From: [Clostridium] aminophilum DSM 10710
GTDB taxonomy: Bacteria > Bacillota > Clostridia > Lachnospirales > Lachnospiraceae
NCBI RefSeq assembly: GCF_000711825.1
Contig: NZ_JONJ01000007.1
Coordinates: 62,001 to 126,000 of the forward strand
Direction: 5' to 3'
Length of the DNA: 64,000 bases
Within the stretch, counting starts at the first letter, position 1; every line of letters begins with the position of its first letter. Shown here piece by piece: positions 26,236 through 34,612 of the stretch. A program made the translations under genes and the position numbers. The notes beneath the pieces are model-generated. The model was not told the origin of the DNA. It saw nothing but the letters and a program-made list of their open reading frames with translations, and did not search any database.

Positions 26236-28692
26236 TTACTTCCCGATCCCCCGCTGATCCACGGTATAGTCTTCTCCGAACAGAACCTTTTCCGGCGTGA
26301 CCGGCAGCGAGAAAATCCGTCTTCCCGTTGCCTGATAAACCGCCTCGGCGATCGACGGTCCCGGCGTGTTGATGACAACCTCGCCGATCGACTTCGCGCC
26401 GAATGGGCCGGATCCCTCATAACTGCTCTCAAACTCGATATTCAGGTGTCCGATGTCGTTTCTCGTCGGGATGCGGTACTGCATCAGACTGTCCTGCATC
26501 ATGCGGCCGCGGCGGTTATAATCGACGCGCTCGGTGAGCGCCATGCCGATGCCCTGAAGGACGCCGCCCTCGGTCTGCACTCTCGCAAGTGCCGGGTTGA
26601 GCGGTGTTCCGCAGTCAACCACGCCGTAGAAATTCTCCGTCCTGACTTCTCCGGTCTCCGGATCGGTGATCAGTTCCGCCACACTGGCCATAAACGGCGG
26701 CGGGGAGGTCGGAGAGGTATTGCTCACGGTCACCTCCACCGCATTGGTGTTGTTGCACATGGACCGGGTTGCGATGTCGGTCATCGACACGGACCGTCCG
26801 CCGCAGCGGACACAGGATCCGTCAAAATCACAGTCTTCCGCGGATGCTCCGAGCATTTCCGCCCCCATCCGGATGATGCGGCCCCGAAGTTCAAGCGCGC
26901 ATTTCTCCACCGCTTTTCCGGTGACATAGGCCGTACTGGACGCATAAGAGCCGGAATCATACGGGGATGTATCCGTATCCGCGCCGCTGGTCACGACATT
27001 GTCCAGCGGGCATTCCAGCACCTCCGCCGCAACCTGGGCTAGAGTCGTATCGCAGCCGGTTCCCATATCCGCGGCGGCGATGCGAAGAATATAGAAGCCG
27101 TCATCATTCAGCTTCAGTGACGCGCTTCCGACATCGACGCCGGAAATTCCGGATCCCTGCATGGTGATGGCACAGCCCATGGAGCGTATTTTTCCGTCCG
27201 GAAGTACCTCCCTGTGCGGTTTTACATCCCATCCGCTGATTCTGCGGACATGTTCGATGCAGCGGTCCAGCGCGCAGCTCGTCGCCGTCTCGCCGTAATA
27301 CGCCGGCATCACATCGCCCTGATGAATGATATTCTTGACCCGGAGTTCAAACGGATCAATGCCGAGGCGGTCCGCCAGCTCATTCACCGCGGATTCCACG
27401 GCAAAACAGCCCTGTGTCGCGCCATAGCCGCGGTATGCACCGGCTGACATGACATTGGTGTAAACCACGTCATTGACAAACCGGAAAGCCTCCGCCTTCC
27501 CGTAGAGCGGGATGGTCTTGTGTCCGGACAGTCCGACCGTCGTCGGTCCGTGCTCTCCGTAGGCTCCGGTGTTGCTGAGTGTGTAGAGGTCTATCGCGCG
27601 GATCCGTCCGTCCCTGTTTGCCCCAAGGCGGACGTGAAGTTCCATCTCATGGCGCGGGGAGGACGCGATCTGGCTCTCTTCCCTTGTAAAGATCAGTTTT
27701 GACGGCCGCTTCAGCATCCATGTGACCATCGCCGGATACACTTCACTTATCGCAGACTGCTTTGCGCCGAAACCGCCGCCGATCCTCGGCTTCCGCACAT
27801 GGATCTTCGACTTCGGAATGTGAAGCGCATTGGAGACGATACGGCGGACATGGAACACAATCTGCGTGGAGCTGATGATATTCAGTCTTCCGTATTCATC
27901 GATATCACAGTAGGTGCGGAAAGTCTCCATCATCGCCTGCTGACTCGCCGGTGTATGGTAAATGCGGTCGATCACGACGTCACAGTCGGCCAGCACCTTC
28001 TCCACATCACCCTTTCCGCACTCGTCATGGGCACAGAGATTTCTCCGGTTGTCCGCATTGGCGGCCGCCACAAGAGCCTCCCAGTTCTCTTCCGGATGAA
28101 CCAGAACCGGGTTGTCTTTCGCCTTGCGGTAGTCCAGAACCGCAGGAAGCACCTGATATTTCACCTTCACCAGACGCATGGCTTTCTCCACCGCCTCGAG
28201 AGTCTCTCCGGCGAGAACTGCCACCACGTCGCCCGCAAACCGGACATGACGGTCGATCAGAAGGCGGTCATACGGACTGAACTCCGGATAGGTCTGTCCG
28301 GCCTGTGTATACCGCTTTGCGTTCTGATCCACATCCTTCCAGGTGAAGATCCGGACCATTCCCGGCACTTTCATCGCCGCTTCGGTCTGAATCTCTTCCA
28401 CAATCGCGTTCGCATGCGGGGAGCGGAGTATCTTTACCGCAAGGCAGTCCTTCGGCGTGATATCATCCACGTAGACCGGCTTTCCGGTCACAAGCTGCAT
28501 CGCGTCCTTTTTCCGGAACGCATGATTGACGATCTTCAGTTCATCGCGTTTTTTCTGCGCATCTTCCGCGTCCTGCTCCATCTGCCGGCGGCTTTTTTCC
28601 CATTCCTCGCGGGACTGCGCTCTCTTCAGAATTCCGTTGTCGTAGACGGCTCCATCCGCAAAGATACCCTTTGATTTCTTCTGTTCCGCCAT
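26236..28692 (-). CDS. Xanthine dehydrogenase family, molybdopterin-binding (large) subunit
   Basis: 818 residues from ATG 28692 (AAGGAGG upstream; overlaps the stop of the 2Fe-2S gene as TGATG). An unusual charged N-terminal extension of about 65 residues precedes the a/b hammerhead domain (AMQLVTGKPVYVDDI). The Mo-cofactor domain has IGGGFGAKQ, SAGAYRGYGATQGCFAVESAVNELA and, near the C-terminus, FGAKSIGEVVINTP with the catalytic Glu. It hydroxylates a purine or other N-heterocycle or an aldehyde; the exact substrate cannot be told. The permease of the NCS2 family further along makes a purine plausible. It forms a three-subunit enzyme with the next two genes. Confidence 0.9.
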   Translation of the reverse strand: MAEQKKSKGIFADGAVYDNGILKRAQSREEWEKSRRQMEQDAEDAQKKRDELKIVNHAFRKKDAMQLVTGKPVYVDDITPKDCLAVKILRSPHANAIVEEIQTEAAMKVPGMVRIFTWKDVDQNAKRYTQAGQTYPEFSPYDRLLIDRHVRFAGDVVAVLAGETLEAVEKAMRLVKVKYQVLPAVLDYRKAKDNPVLVHPEENWEALVAAANADNRRNLCAHDECGKGDVEKVLADCDVVIDRIYHTPASQQAMMETFRTYCDIDEYGRLNIISSTQIVFHVRRIVSNALHIPKSKIHVRKPRIGGGFGAKQSAISEVYPAMVTWMLKRPSKLIFTREESQIASSPRHEMELHVRLGANRDGRIRAIDLYTLSNTGAYGEHGPTTVGLSGHKTIPLYGKAEAFRFVNDVVYTNVMSAGAYRGYGATQGCFAVESAVNELADRLGIDPFELRVKNIIHQGDVMPAYYGETATSCALDRCIEHVRRISGWDVKPHREVLPDGKIRSMGCAITMQGSGISGVDVGSASLKLNDDGFYILRIAAADMGTGCDTTLAQVAAEVLECPLDNVVTSGADTDTSPYDSGSYASSTAYVTGKAVEKCALELRGRIIRMGAEMLGASAEDCDFDGSCVRCGGRSVSMTDIATRSMCNNTNAVEVTVSNTSPTSPPPFMASVAELITDPETGEVRTENFYGVVDCGTPLNPALARVQTEGGVLQGIGMALTERVDYNRRGRMMQDSLMQYRIPTRNDIGHLNIEFESSYEGSGPFGAKSIGEVVINTPGPSIAEAVYQATGRRIFSLPVTPEKVLFGEDYTVDQRGIGK

Positions 28693-29219
28693 CACCGAAC
28701 CTCCTTTTCCGAGCACTCCGTCCCGCCTGTCGCCTCTTCTTTTCCGTGTCCCTCATAGAGACCGCGGCTGTATTTCCAGTCAAGGTAGTTCTTCACCGCT
28801 CTCAGCTGACTCTCATATCCGGTACAGCGGCACAGATTCCCGGAAAGGTATTCCTTGATCTCATCCTCGGTCGGATCCGGATTCTCCCGAAGCATCGCGA
28901 TGGTGTTCATCACCATGCCCGGATTGCAGAATCCGCACTGTTCCGCTCCCTGATCCGCAAGAAAGCCTCCGAATTCCGCGGCCTCCTCCTGAAGTCCCTC
29001 CAGCGTGGTGACCGTTCGTCCGTCCGCTCTCGCGGCAAGCACCGAACAGGAAAGGACCGGCACATCATCCAGAAAGACGGTGCAGAGGCCGCAGGATGTC
29101 GTCTCACAGCCGCATTTTACGCTATAACAGTCATGCATCCGGACAAAATCAAGGAGTGTCATGCCGGGATCGATCTCGGATACGACCTTTTTCCCGTTTA
29201 AAAACATACTGACGATCAT
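28692..29219 (-). CDS. Xanthine dehydrogenase family, [2Fe-2S] subunit
   Basis: 175 residues. N-terminal plant-ferredoxin-like domain with CGCETTSCGLCTVFLDDVPVLSC (first cluster) and C-terminal helical domain with CGFCNPG and NLCRCTGY (second cluster). It passes electrons from the Mo centre to the FAD subunit. The ATG at 29219 overlaps the FAD gene stop (ATGA) and the gene stop overlaps the Mo-subunit ATG, so all three are translationally coupled. The last about 20 residues are a Glu-rich tail not typical of the family. Confidence 0.93.
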   Translation of the reverse strand: MIVSMFLNGKKVVSEIDPGMTLLDFVRMHDCYSVKCGCETTSCGLCTVFLDDVPVLSCSVLAARADGRTVTTLEGLQEEAAEFGGFLADQGAEQCGFCNPGMVMNTIAMLRENPDPTEDEIKEYLSGNLCRCTGYESQLRAVKNYLDWKYSRGLYEGHGKEEATGGTECSEKEVR

Positions 29220-30184
29220 GCGTGTACCCCTTTCTCTTCTTTCCGCAGGTTCCTGTTCTGAGCGTGGTCGCTCTCTCCCGTGCCGGATCTCTCAGCGCAT
29301 CCCGCGGCGCCTTCGCGGACATTTCCCTCCGTATTTACGGTTTTCTTTGCTCCGGCAAGCGTTCGGAGAATCCGGGCGGTCTCCACACCGACCAGAGCGC
29401 TCCGGTAGCGGCTGCTTCCCCTCATATTGCTTCCGGTTTTTACCGTCTTTCTTGCCTCCTCCGCAAAAGCACGGATCGTCTCCTCCGTAAGAAGCGGCGT
29501 CTCTTCGCTCCGCTCCGCAAAAGGACGCTCCGCCTTCCAGCTCTCCGCGGCCGGAACGCGCTCCGCTCTCTGCGGCTTTGCGCCGATCACCAGGCGGATG
29601 GATCCGTCTTCCAGAAGGGCCCCCGCCGCGGTCAGCGCCGGAAAATCCGTCGACGCGTTCGTGCGCACCGACTCATAGGCCGCATGGAGTTTTTCCTTCC
29701 GGATAATAATCCGCGTGAGAATATCGCGATCCGGTTTTGCGGCGGCAAACTCCGTCAGCGGAACGAGCTCGGTTTTCCCACTGCCTCGATACATCTCAAC
29801 ACTGGTGTCGAAAGCAAGGAACAATGTCAGCACATCGGAAAACCCGAACCGGCCGAAAATGCTTCCGCCGACGGTGGCCATATTCCGGAACTGTACACCG
29901 ATGATATGACAGACTGCCGCCTTCGCCGCGCCCTCCGTGTACCGGTCCATGACCTCACTGTTCTCCAGCTCCCGGAGCGTCACCATGCAACCGATCCGGA
30001 TCTCATCTTCCGTCTCTTCGATCCGGTCAAGTCCCAGCCCCGACAGATCGACAAATGTACCCGCCGGATTGTGTCGGAGCCGAAGCCATGTCATGCCGCC
30101 CGCCGTCCGGGTGCTCTTTTTCTGATTCAGTTCCCATGCTTCCTGCAGGGACTGTACTTTCTTATATTCACTGATTCGAAACAT
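29216..30184 (-). CDS. Xanthine dehydrogenase family, FAD-binding subunit
   Basis: 322 residues. FAD-binding domain with TAGGMTWLRLRHNPAGTFVDLSGL and IIGVQFRNMATVGGSIFGRFGFSDVLTLFLAFD, then a CO-dehydrogenase flavoprotein C-terminal domain (FPALTAAGALLEDGSIRLVIGAKPQRAERVP). The C-terminal about 50 residues are charged and look like a non-conserved tail. ATG 30184 lies 17 bp inside the upstream ModE/MocA-like gene, with CGGAGG 6 nt upstream. It passes electrons to NAD+ or another acceptor. Confidence 0.9.
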   Translation of the reverse strand: MFRISEYKKVQSLQEAWELNQKKSTRTAGGMTWLRLRHNPAGTFVDLSGLGLDRIEETEDEIRIGCMVTLRELENSEVMDRYTEGAAKAAVCHIIGVQFRNMATVGGSIFGRFGFSDVLTLFLAFDTSVEMYRGSGKTELVPLTEFAAAKPDRDILTRIIIRKEKLHAAYESVRTNASTDFPALTAAGALLEDGSIRLVIGAKPQRAERVPAAESWKAERPFAERSEETPLLTEETIRAFAEEARKTVKTGSNMRGSSRYRSALVGVETARILRTLAGAKKTVNTEGNVREGAAGCAERSGTGESDHAQNRNLRKEEKGVHA

Positions 30185-31214
30185 CTATATCCTCCGGTCT
30201 GTCGATATCGTTTAATTCTTCGCGAAACTGCGCCTCCACCACATGAACCGGCAGTCCGCTTTCTCTTGCCGCTTCCCGTCCGCCGGTGTCCCCGGTGACC
30301 GCAAGAAGCGCCGGAAAGGTGCTTTCCGGGAAAATCATCGGACTTCCGACGGTTCCGTCTTTTCCGAGCCGGGTCAGATCGTCCGGATGCCGCAGAAACT
30401 CCATCGCCAGCCGTTCGAGCGTGGCAGGGCGGATATAGGGCTGATCGCAGGGAAGAAAGAGAATCCCACGGCATTTTCCCGCGGACTGTTCCATACAGTC
30501 CTTCGTCCCGAGGCGGACGGTATCGCTCTGATCCGGAAACGGATTCATCACAGTCCGCATATCCCTCATCCGGGCCATCTCCGCAATCTCCGGATAACGC
30601 GTCACAACCACCGTGTTTTTCCGCATTGGAACGGGCACCGCATCGAGCGTGCGTTCCGCCATCGTCACCCCGCCGAGATCCGCAAGGAGCTTATTGGATC
30701 CGAATCTGCGGCCGTATCCGGACGCCATGACCACGATGGAGACAGCGGAAAGATCTCCGTTTTCTCCCGAAGTCTCTTGTTTCTGTTCCGTCCCCTTGAA
30801 GCCATTTTCCGCCGGATCGTATTCCTCCGCGTTCTCCCCGAAGATATCCCGGTAATACTGCATTCCGCAGCTGCGGACCTGCCGCTCCCATATCTCGTAT
30901 TTTTCAAGGAAGGCCGCGCCCTCTTTTGTGAGAACGCTTCCCCCTCCGGCTTTCCCTCCGGCCTTTCCGGAGAGAAGCGAAAAACCAAGATTCCGCTCTG
31001 CCGTTCGCATAATCCTCATCGCCTTCGAGTAGGCCATATTCATGCTTTTGGACGCGGCATGAAGGCTTCCGGTATCCCGGACGCGCCGCAGAAGTTCCGC
31101 CGGTCCCGGGCCGAAGATTTTCTCACCGTTTTCTTCACAGATCTGAACCTGAATCTTTGGATGCAACGCACTCACCTCCGTCCGACGTTCCGCCTCGCCG
31201 TTATCTCCGCCCAT
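30168..31214 (-). CDS. Fusion of ModE-like DNA-binding domain with MocA/MobA-like nucleotidyltransferase
   Basis: 348 residues. The N-terminal part (about 20-115) matches the ModE winged helix: FGPGPAELLRRVRDTGSLHAASKSMNMAYSKAMRIMRTAERNLGFSLL, a Gly-rich wing and VLTKEGAAFLEKYE. The C-terminal part (about 150-345) is an NTP-transferase: VVMASGYGRRFGSNKLLADLGG (nucleotide loop), ILFLPCDQPYI and GDTGGREAA. MocA relatives attach CMP to molybdopterin for xanthine-dehydrogenase-type enzymes, which fits its place as first gene of that operon. The ModE part lacks the usual molybdate-binding di-domain. It is divergent from a transporter whose promoter bears a ModE-like box, so it is probably a bifunctional enzyme-regulator (inference). 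Confidence 0.85.
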   Translation of the reverse strand: MGGDNGEAERRTEVSALHPKIQVQICEENGEKIFGPGPAELLRRVRDTGSLHAASKSMNMAYSKAMRIMRTAERNLGFSLLSGKAGGKAGGGSVLTKEGAAFLEKYEIWERQVRSCGMQYYRDIFGENAEEYDPAENGFKGTEQKQETSGENGDLSAVSIVVMASGYGRRFGSNKLLADLGGVTMAERTLDAVPVPMRKNTVVVTRYPEIAEMARMRDMRTVMNPFPDQSDTVRLGTKDCMEQSAGKCRGILFLPCDQPYIRPATLERLAMEFLRHPDDLTRLGKDGTVGSPMIFPESTFPALLAVTGDTGGREAARESGLPVHVVEAQFREELNDIDRPEDIDVSNQ

Positions 31215-31229
31215 TTTAACTGAAAATCC

Positions 31230-31272
31230 TTTACAAAGAAAGCAAAAGCGTTATACTTTTATCGGTATAACG
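31230..31272 (+). promoter_or_regulatory. Promoter of the FecBCD-type transporter with ModE-like operator
   Basis: -35 TTTACA (31230-31235), 16-bp spacer, -10 TATACT (31252-31257). The dyad CGTTATAC-N8-GTATAACG occupies 31249-31272: perfect 8-bp arms of the CGTTATAT-type half-site known for ModE, 24 bp overall. It covers the -10 and the start site, a repressing position, and lies in the 79-bp gap to the divergent ModE-like gene. Confidence 0.75.
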
Positions 31273-31293
31273 ATGCAGAAAGGATAGACTCAA

Positions 31294-32397
31294 ATGAAAA
31301 AACAAACCATTCTTCTCACCATCGCCGCTTCCATCGCGGTTTCCTCCGTCGCAGGCTGCGGCGCGTCCGCTGCGGCCGGCAGTTCGGTTTCTGCCGCTGA
31401 GACAGCGGAAAGTAGGGAATCTGCCGGCATCGAAAGCATTTCCCAGTCCTCCGCGCAGGCGGCCGTAAACGGCGACGGCGCAGTCACCGTGACAGACCAG
31501 ACCGGCCGTGAAGTCACCCTGGACAAACCCGCAGAGAAGATTGTTTCCTGCTATTATCTGGTGACCGCTTCCCTCATCCCACTGGGCGAAAAAGATTCTC
31601 TGGTCGGCATTGAGACCAAAGCGGACACCCGCGGCCTCTATCAGCTGGCTGCTCCGGAGCTTCTGAATCTGCCGGGCGTCGGTTCCGGAAAAGAGATCAA
31701 TGTCGAAAAGATCGCATCTCTTTCCCCGGACGTTGTCATCCTTCCGAAAAAGCAGAAGGACGCCGCAGAAAAACTCACATCTCTCGGCATCCCGACCGTG
31801 GTGGTGAATCCGGAGACCTATGATGATTTCAACGGTATGATCCGTCTTCTTGGCGACATCACCGGCAAACAGGAAAAGGCAGACGAACTCGTATCCTACT
31901 ATGACCGTTCCGTTGAGGAGATCCGCAGCCTTGTATCCGGCACAAAAGAGCGCCCGTCCGTTTATCTGTGCGGCAGCGATTCCGTTCTCCGCGCGGCGGC
32001 AGGCGGAATGTATCAGGATGAAATGATCGAGATCGCCGGCGGCATACCGGTCACAAAGGATCTTCCGGACACGAAGTGGGTGGACATCACCGCAGAGCAG
32101 CTCCTCTCCTATAATCCAGAATACATCTTCAATGTCAGCTATTCCGAATTCACCACGGACGATATCCGGAACAACACAGCCCTTGCGGAAGTCAGCGCGG
32201 TAAAAGAAGACCGGCTCTTCACCGTTCCGTCCCGGATCGAGGCCTGGGATTACCCGCAGCCGTCTTCGATCCTCGGCATCTACTGGATGACCTCCGTTCT
32301 TCACCCGGAGCTCCTTTCCGAAGACGATTATGTAAAGAAAGCCCAGGAATTCTATAAGACCTGGTTTGACATCGACGTGACAAGAGATCAGCTGTAA
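31294..32397 (+). CDS. FecB/BtuF-type ABC transporter solute-binding lipoprotein (molybdate/tungstate likely by context)
   Basis: 367 residues. Signal peptide MKKQTILLTIAASIAVSSVAG with lipobox Cys at about 22, a low-complexity Ser/Ala linker, then the class III periplasmic-binding fold (VTDQTGREVTLDKPAEKIVSCYYLVTASLIPLGEKDSLVGIETK; LPGVGSGKEINVEKIASLSPDVVILPKK). This fold serves siderophores, haem, cobalamin and also molybdate/tungstate (the MolBCA type). The ModE-like operator in its promoter and the neighbouring Mo enzyme favour the last, but the ligand is not proven by sequence. ATG 31294 follows AAAGGA. Confidence 0.85.
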   Translation: MKKQTILLTIAASIAVSSVAGCGASAAAGSSVSAAETAESRESAGIESISQSSAQAAVNGDGAVTVTDQTGREVTLDKPAEKIVSCYYLVTASLIPLGEKDSLVGIETKADTRGLYQLAAPELLNLPGVGSGKEINVEKIASLSPDVVILPKKQKDAAEKLTSLGIPTVVVNPETYDDFNGMIRLLGDITGKQEKADELVSYYDRSVEEIRSLVSGTKERPSVYLCGSDSVLRAAAGGMYQDEMIEIAGGIPVTKDLPDTKWVDITAEQLLSYNPEYIFNVSYSEFTTDDIRNNTALAEVSAVKEDRLFTVPSRIEAWDYPQPSSILGIYWMTSVLHPELLSEDDYVKKAQEFYKTWFDIDVTRDQL

Positions 32398-32423
32398 CAA
32401 CTCAACATGTTCCATTCAACTGT

Positions 32424-32503
32424 ATGATCCGCATTCGCCGCGGAGATCCCGAACCGGTTATGACCGGTATCCCTCGGTTTTCTCCAAAGCGGATGCGGAT
32501 CAT
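32424..32503 (+). ncRNA. Structured 80-nt hairpin between binding-protein and permease genes
   Basis: Outer stem is a perfect 11-bp pairing ATGATCCGCAT/ATGCGGATCAT (32424-32434 with 32493-32503). Inside lie GGAGA/TCTCC, CCGA/TCGG and ACCGGT-tatg-ACCGGT (32453-32468) separated by small internal loops. No T-run follows, so it is not an intrinsic terminator. It may stabilise the upstream message or be a regulatory RNA. I cannot match it to a known riboswitch. Confidence 0.5.
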
Positions 32504-32542
32504 TGCACCACTTCATGACATTCAGAAAGGAAGAAATGCGCC

Positions 32543-33556
32543 ATGTACGATTTCCCCCGTCGCCGGGACCGGAGCCGGAATCTTCTTCTGCTCCTCCTGC
32601 TTCTCACGGCGTTATTTTTCTGGTCCTGCACGACCGGACAGTACCGGCTCACTGCCGAACAGATTCTTCTCGTACTCCGCGGGACACCGCAAAGTCCCAT
32701 GGACGGCGTCATCTTCCGTGAAGTCCGTGTTCCGCGCAATCTCACGGCCGGCATCTGCGGAGCAGCGCTTGCCTCCGCCGGTTTCCTCTATCAGGAACTC
32801 TTCCGGAATCCGCTGGCATCGCCGGATCTTCTCGGCGTGAGCGGCGGTGCCTCGGCCGGCGCCATCTGCGCCATCCTCTTCGGAACCGGCGGCATCGCGG
32901 AAAAACAGCTTTTTTCATTCACCGGCGGCCTGACCGTGGTGTTATGTTCGGTCCTTCTGTCTTCCGCGATCGGCGGAAACCGGTATTTCAATCTGGTCAT
33001 CTCCGGCATAATCCTGAGCGCGCTTACGAATTCCGCCATCATGGCACTCAAATACCTCGCAGATCCGACCTCGGAACTCGCCGCCATCGATTACTGGCTG
33101 ATGGGAAGCTACTCCCTCGCCGGATGGAACGATTTCCGGATCTGTGCGCCGGTTATCCTGACCTGCCTGACGGTTCTTTTTCTTCTGCGGTATCGCATCA
33201 AGGTTCTGACGCTCGGCCCGGAAGAGGCCCAGACACTCGGCATTCCGGTTCGGTCCACAAAACGGATCTGCATTCTGTGCTCAACCCTTCTTGTGACCGC
33301 ATCGATCTGCATCAGCGGCATCGTATCCTGGGTCGGTCTGATCGTCCCGCACCTTGCACGCGCCCTCTTCGGCTCCGATTTTGAACACAATCTTGCGGAA
33401 ACCGCGCTTCTCGGTGCGATCCTTACGCTCGCCGCCGACACCTGCGCGCGGAACCTGACCTCCTCGGAACTTCCGATCAGCATCCTGACCACCGCCTTCG
33501 GAGCAGTCTGCCTCGCGGCGTTTCTGATCTCCGTCCGCCGGACCGCAAACCATTAA
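32543..33556 (+). CDS. FecCD-family ABC transporter permease
   Basis: 337 residues and about nine to ten membrane segments. Family signatures: REVRVPRNLTAGICGAALASAGFLYQELFRNPLASPDLLGVSGGASAGA, YWLMGSYSLAGWNDF, TLGPEEAQTLGIPVRS and SGIVSWVGLIVPHLARALFGSDFEHNL. ATG 32543 follows AAAGGAAG. It forms the membrane dimer of the importer with the ATPase that starts 16 bp downstream. Confidence 0.93.
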   Translation: MYDFPRRRDRSRNLLLLLLLLTALFFWSCTTGQYRLTAEQILLVLRGTPQSPMDGVIFREVRVPRNLTAGICGAALASAGFLYQELFRNPLASPDLLGVSGGASAGAICAILFGTGGIAEKQLFSFTGGLTVVLCSVLLSSAIGGNRYFNLVISGIILSALTNSAIMALKYLADPTSELAAIDYWLMGSYSLAGWNDFRICAPVILTCLTVLFLLRYRIKVLTLGPEEAQTLGIPVRSTKRICILCSTLLVTASICISGIVSWVGLIVPHLARALFGSDFEHNLAETALLGAILTLAADTCARNLTSSELPISILTTAFGAVCLAAFLISVRRTANH

Positions 33557-33572
33557 ACCAAAGGAGTATACC

Positions 33573-34376
33573 ATGCTGCAGATTCGTGATCTGTCTTTTC
33601 AATATCCGTCCGGGCCGATTCTGAATTCCATTTCTTTTGATGCGGCTCCCGGAGAGATCACCGCACTCATCGGCCTGAACGGCTCCGGAAAAACCACGCT
33701 CATCAAATCGGTTCTCGGACTTCTCACGCCGTCCTCCGGCTCCGTCTCTGCCGACGGACAGCTTTTGTTCTCCGGAAACCGTTCCCGCTCGTCCGGAACC
33801 GTCTCCGGGCGCGAGCGTGCCCGGCTTCTCTCCTATGTTCCGCAGCGAACCGACGGAGGCTTTTCCTTCTCAACCGAAGAATTTGTCGCCATGGGTGCCT
33901 CCGCCTACCTCGGCGCATTTTCAAGGCCGGACAGAGAAGTCCTGGAGCACGCCCGCTCCCTTCTCCGCGAACTGGGCGTTCCGCACCTCATCGGCCGAAA
34001 TCTTTCCCGCATGAGCGGCGGCGAAAACCGCATGGCTTACCTTGCCCGCGCGATCCTGCAGAATGCGCGCTATTCCCTCATGGATGAGCCGGTCGCCTCT
34101 CTGGACCTCCGGCGTCAGCATGAATTCATGCAGCGTCTTTCCGGATATGTCCGAAAGAGCAGCACCGGCGTCATCTTTTCGATCCACGACCCGCAGCTCG
34201 CCTACGAATACGCCGGACATTTCCTCTTCATGAAGGAAGGGCAGATCATCGGCGATCTGCGAAAAGATGAGGGAAATGAAGACTTCCGGAGAACATTCAC
34301 CGGATATCTGCGCGAAATCTACGGCGAGAGACTCCGGGCAGATTTCTTCGGCGACCGGCTGATGCTCGGTTTTTAG
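33573..34376 (+). CDS. FecE/BtuD-type ABC transporter ATP-binding protein
   Basis: 267 residues. Walker A GLNGSGKTT, Q-loop SYVPQRTD, signature MSGGENRMAYLARA, Walker B YSLMDEPVASLD, H-loop SIHD. The signature is SGGEN rather than the usual SGGQ/SGGE with R, and the first Walker B residues are less hydrophobic than normal, but all catalytic residues are present. ATG 33573 follows AAAGGAG. Last gene of the transporter operon, followed by a terminator. Confidence 0.92.
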   Translation: MLQIRDLSFQYPSGPILNSISFDAAPGEITALIGLNGSGKTTLIKSVLGLLTPSSGSVSADGQLLFSGNRSRSSGTVSGRERARLLSYVPQRTDGGFSFSTEEFVAMGASAYLGAFSRPDREVLEHARSLLRELGVPHLIGRNLSRMSGGENRMAYLARAILQNARYSLMDEPVASLDLRRQHEFMQRLSGYVRKSSTGVIFSIHDPQLAYEYAGHFLFMKEGQIIGDLRKDEGNEDFRRTFTGYLREIYGERLRADFFGDRLMLGF

Positions 34377-34384
34377 AAATATCA

Positions 34385-34413
34385 AGCCGAAACACGCTTC
34401 GTGAGTTTCGAGC
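34385..34413 (+). repeat. REP-like hairpin, copy A
   Basis: GCCGAAACACGCTTCGTGAG then TTTCGAGC; folds as CGAAAC...GTTTCG with a CGC-side inner stem. Related elements sit at 37673-37702 and 63529-63553, all between genes. Confidence 0.5.
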
Positions 34414-34426
34414 GTTCAGCGGCATA

Positions 34427-34487
34427 AAAAACGCCCGGACATGCCGCCTTCCGGAGAATTCTCTCCGGCAGGGACACCGGGCGTTTT
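34427..34487 (+). terminator. Terminator after the FecBCD-type operon
   Basis: AAAACGCCCGG (from 34428) pairs with CCGGGCGTTTT (34477-34487), with an inner stem CCGGAGA/TCTCCGG. A-run and T-run on both sides allow bidirectional use. Confidence 0.85.
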
Positions 34488-34508
34488 CTATCTATGATCG
34501 ATATCACT

Positions 34509-34606
34509 TATCGATTTATCTTTTATCGTTTTGTCTTTTCGTTTTTGTCTTTTATCTTTTATCGCTTTTGTCTTTTATCGCTTTGTCTTTTATCGCTTTG
34601 TCTTTT
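34509..34606. repeat. T-rich imperfect tandem repeat
   Basis: Repeats of a 14-16 bp unit of the type TTTTATCGCTTTGTC, degenerate at the left end and nearly exact in the last three copies. It lies between the transporter terminator and the 3' end of the NCS2 permease gene. It reads open on the plus strand but has no coding character. Confidence 0.7.
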
Positions 34607-34612
34607 CAGCAG

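Noticed and set aside
32398-32542. Molybdenum-cofactor riboswitch between the transporter genes
   Set aside because: The region is structured but I cannot match the conserved Moco-motif sequences.
34427-34487. Short inverted repeats near transporter genes as mobile-element ends
   Set aside because: They are intrinsic terminators with T-runs; no transposase or target duplication is present.
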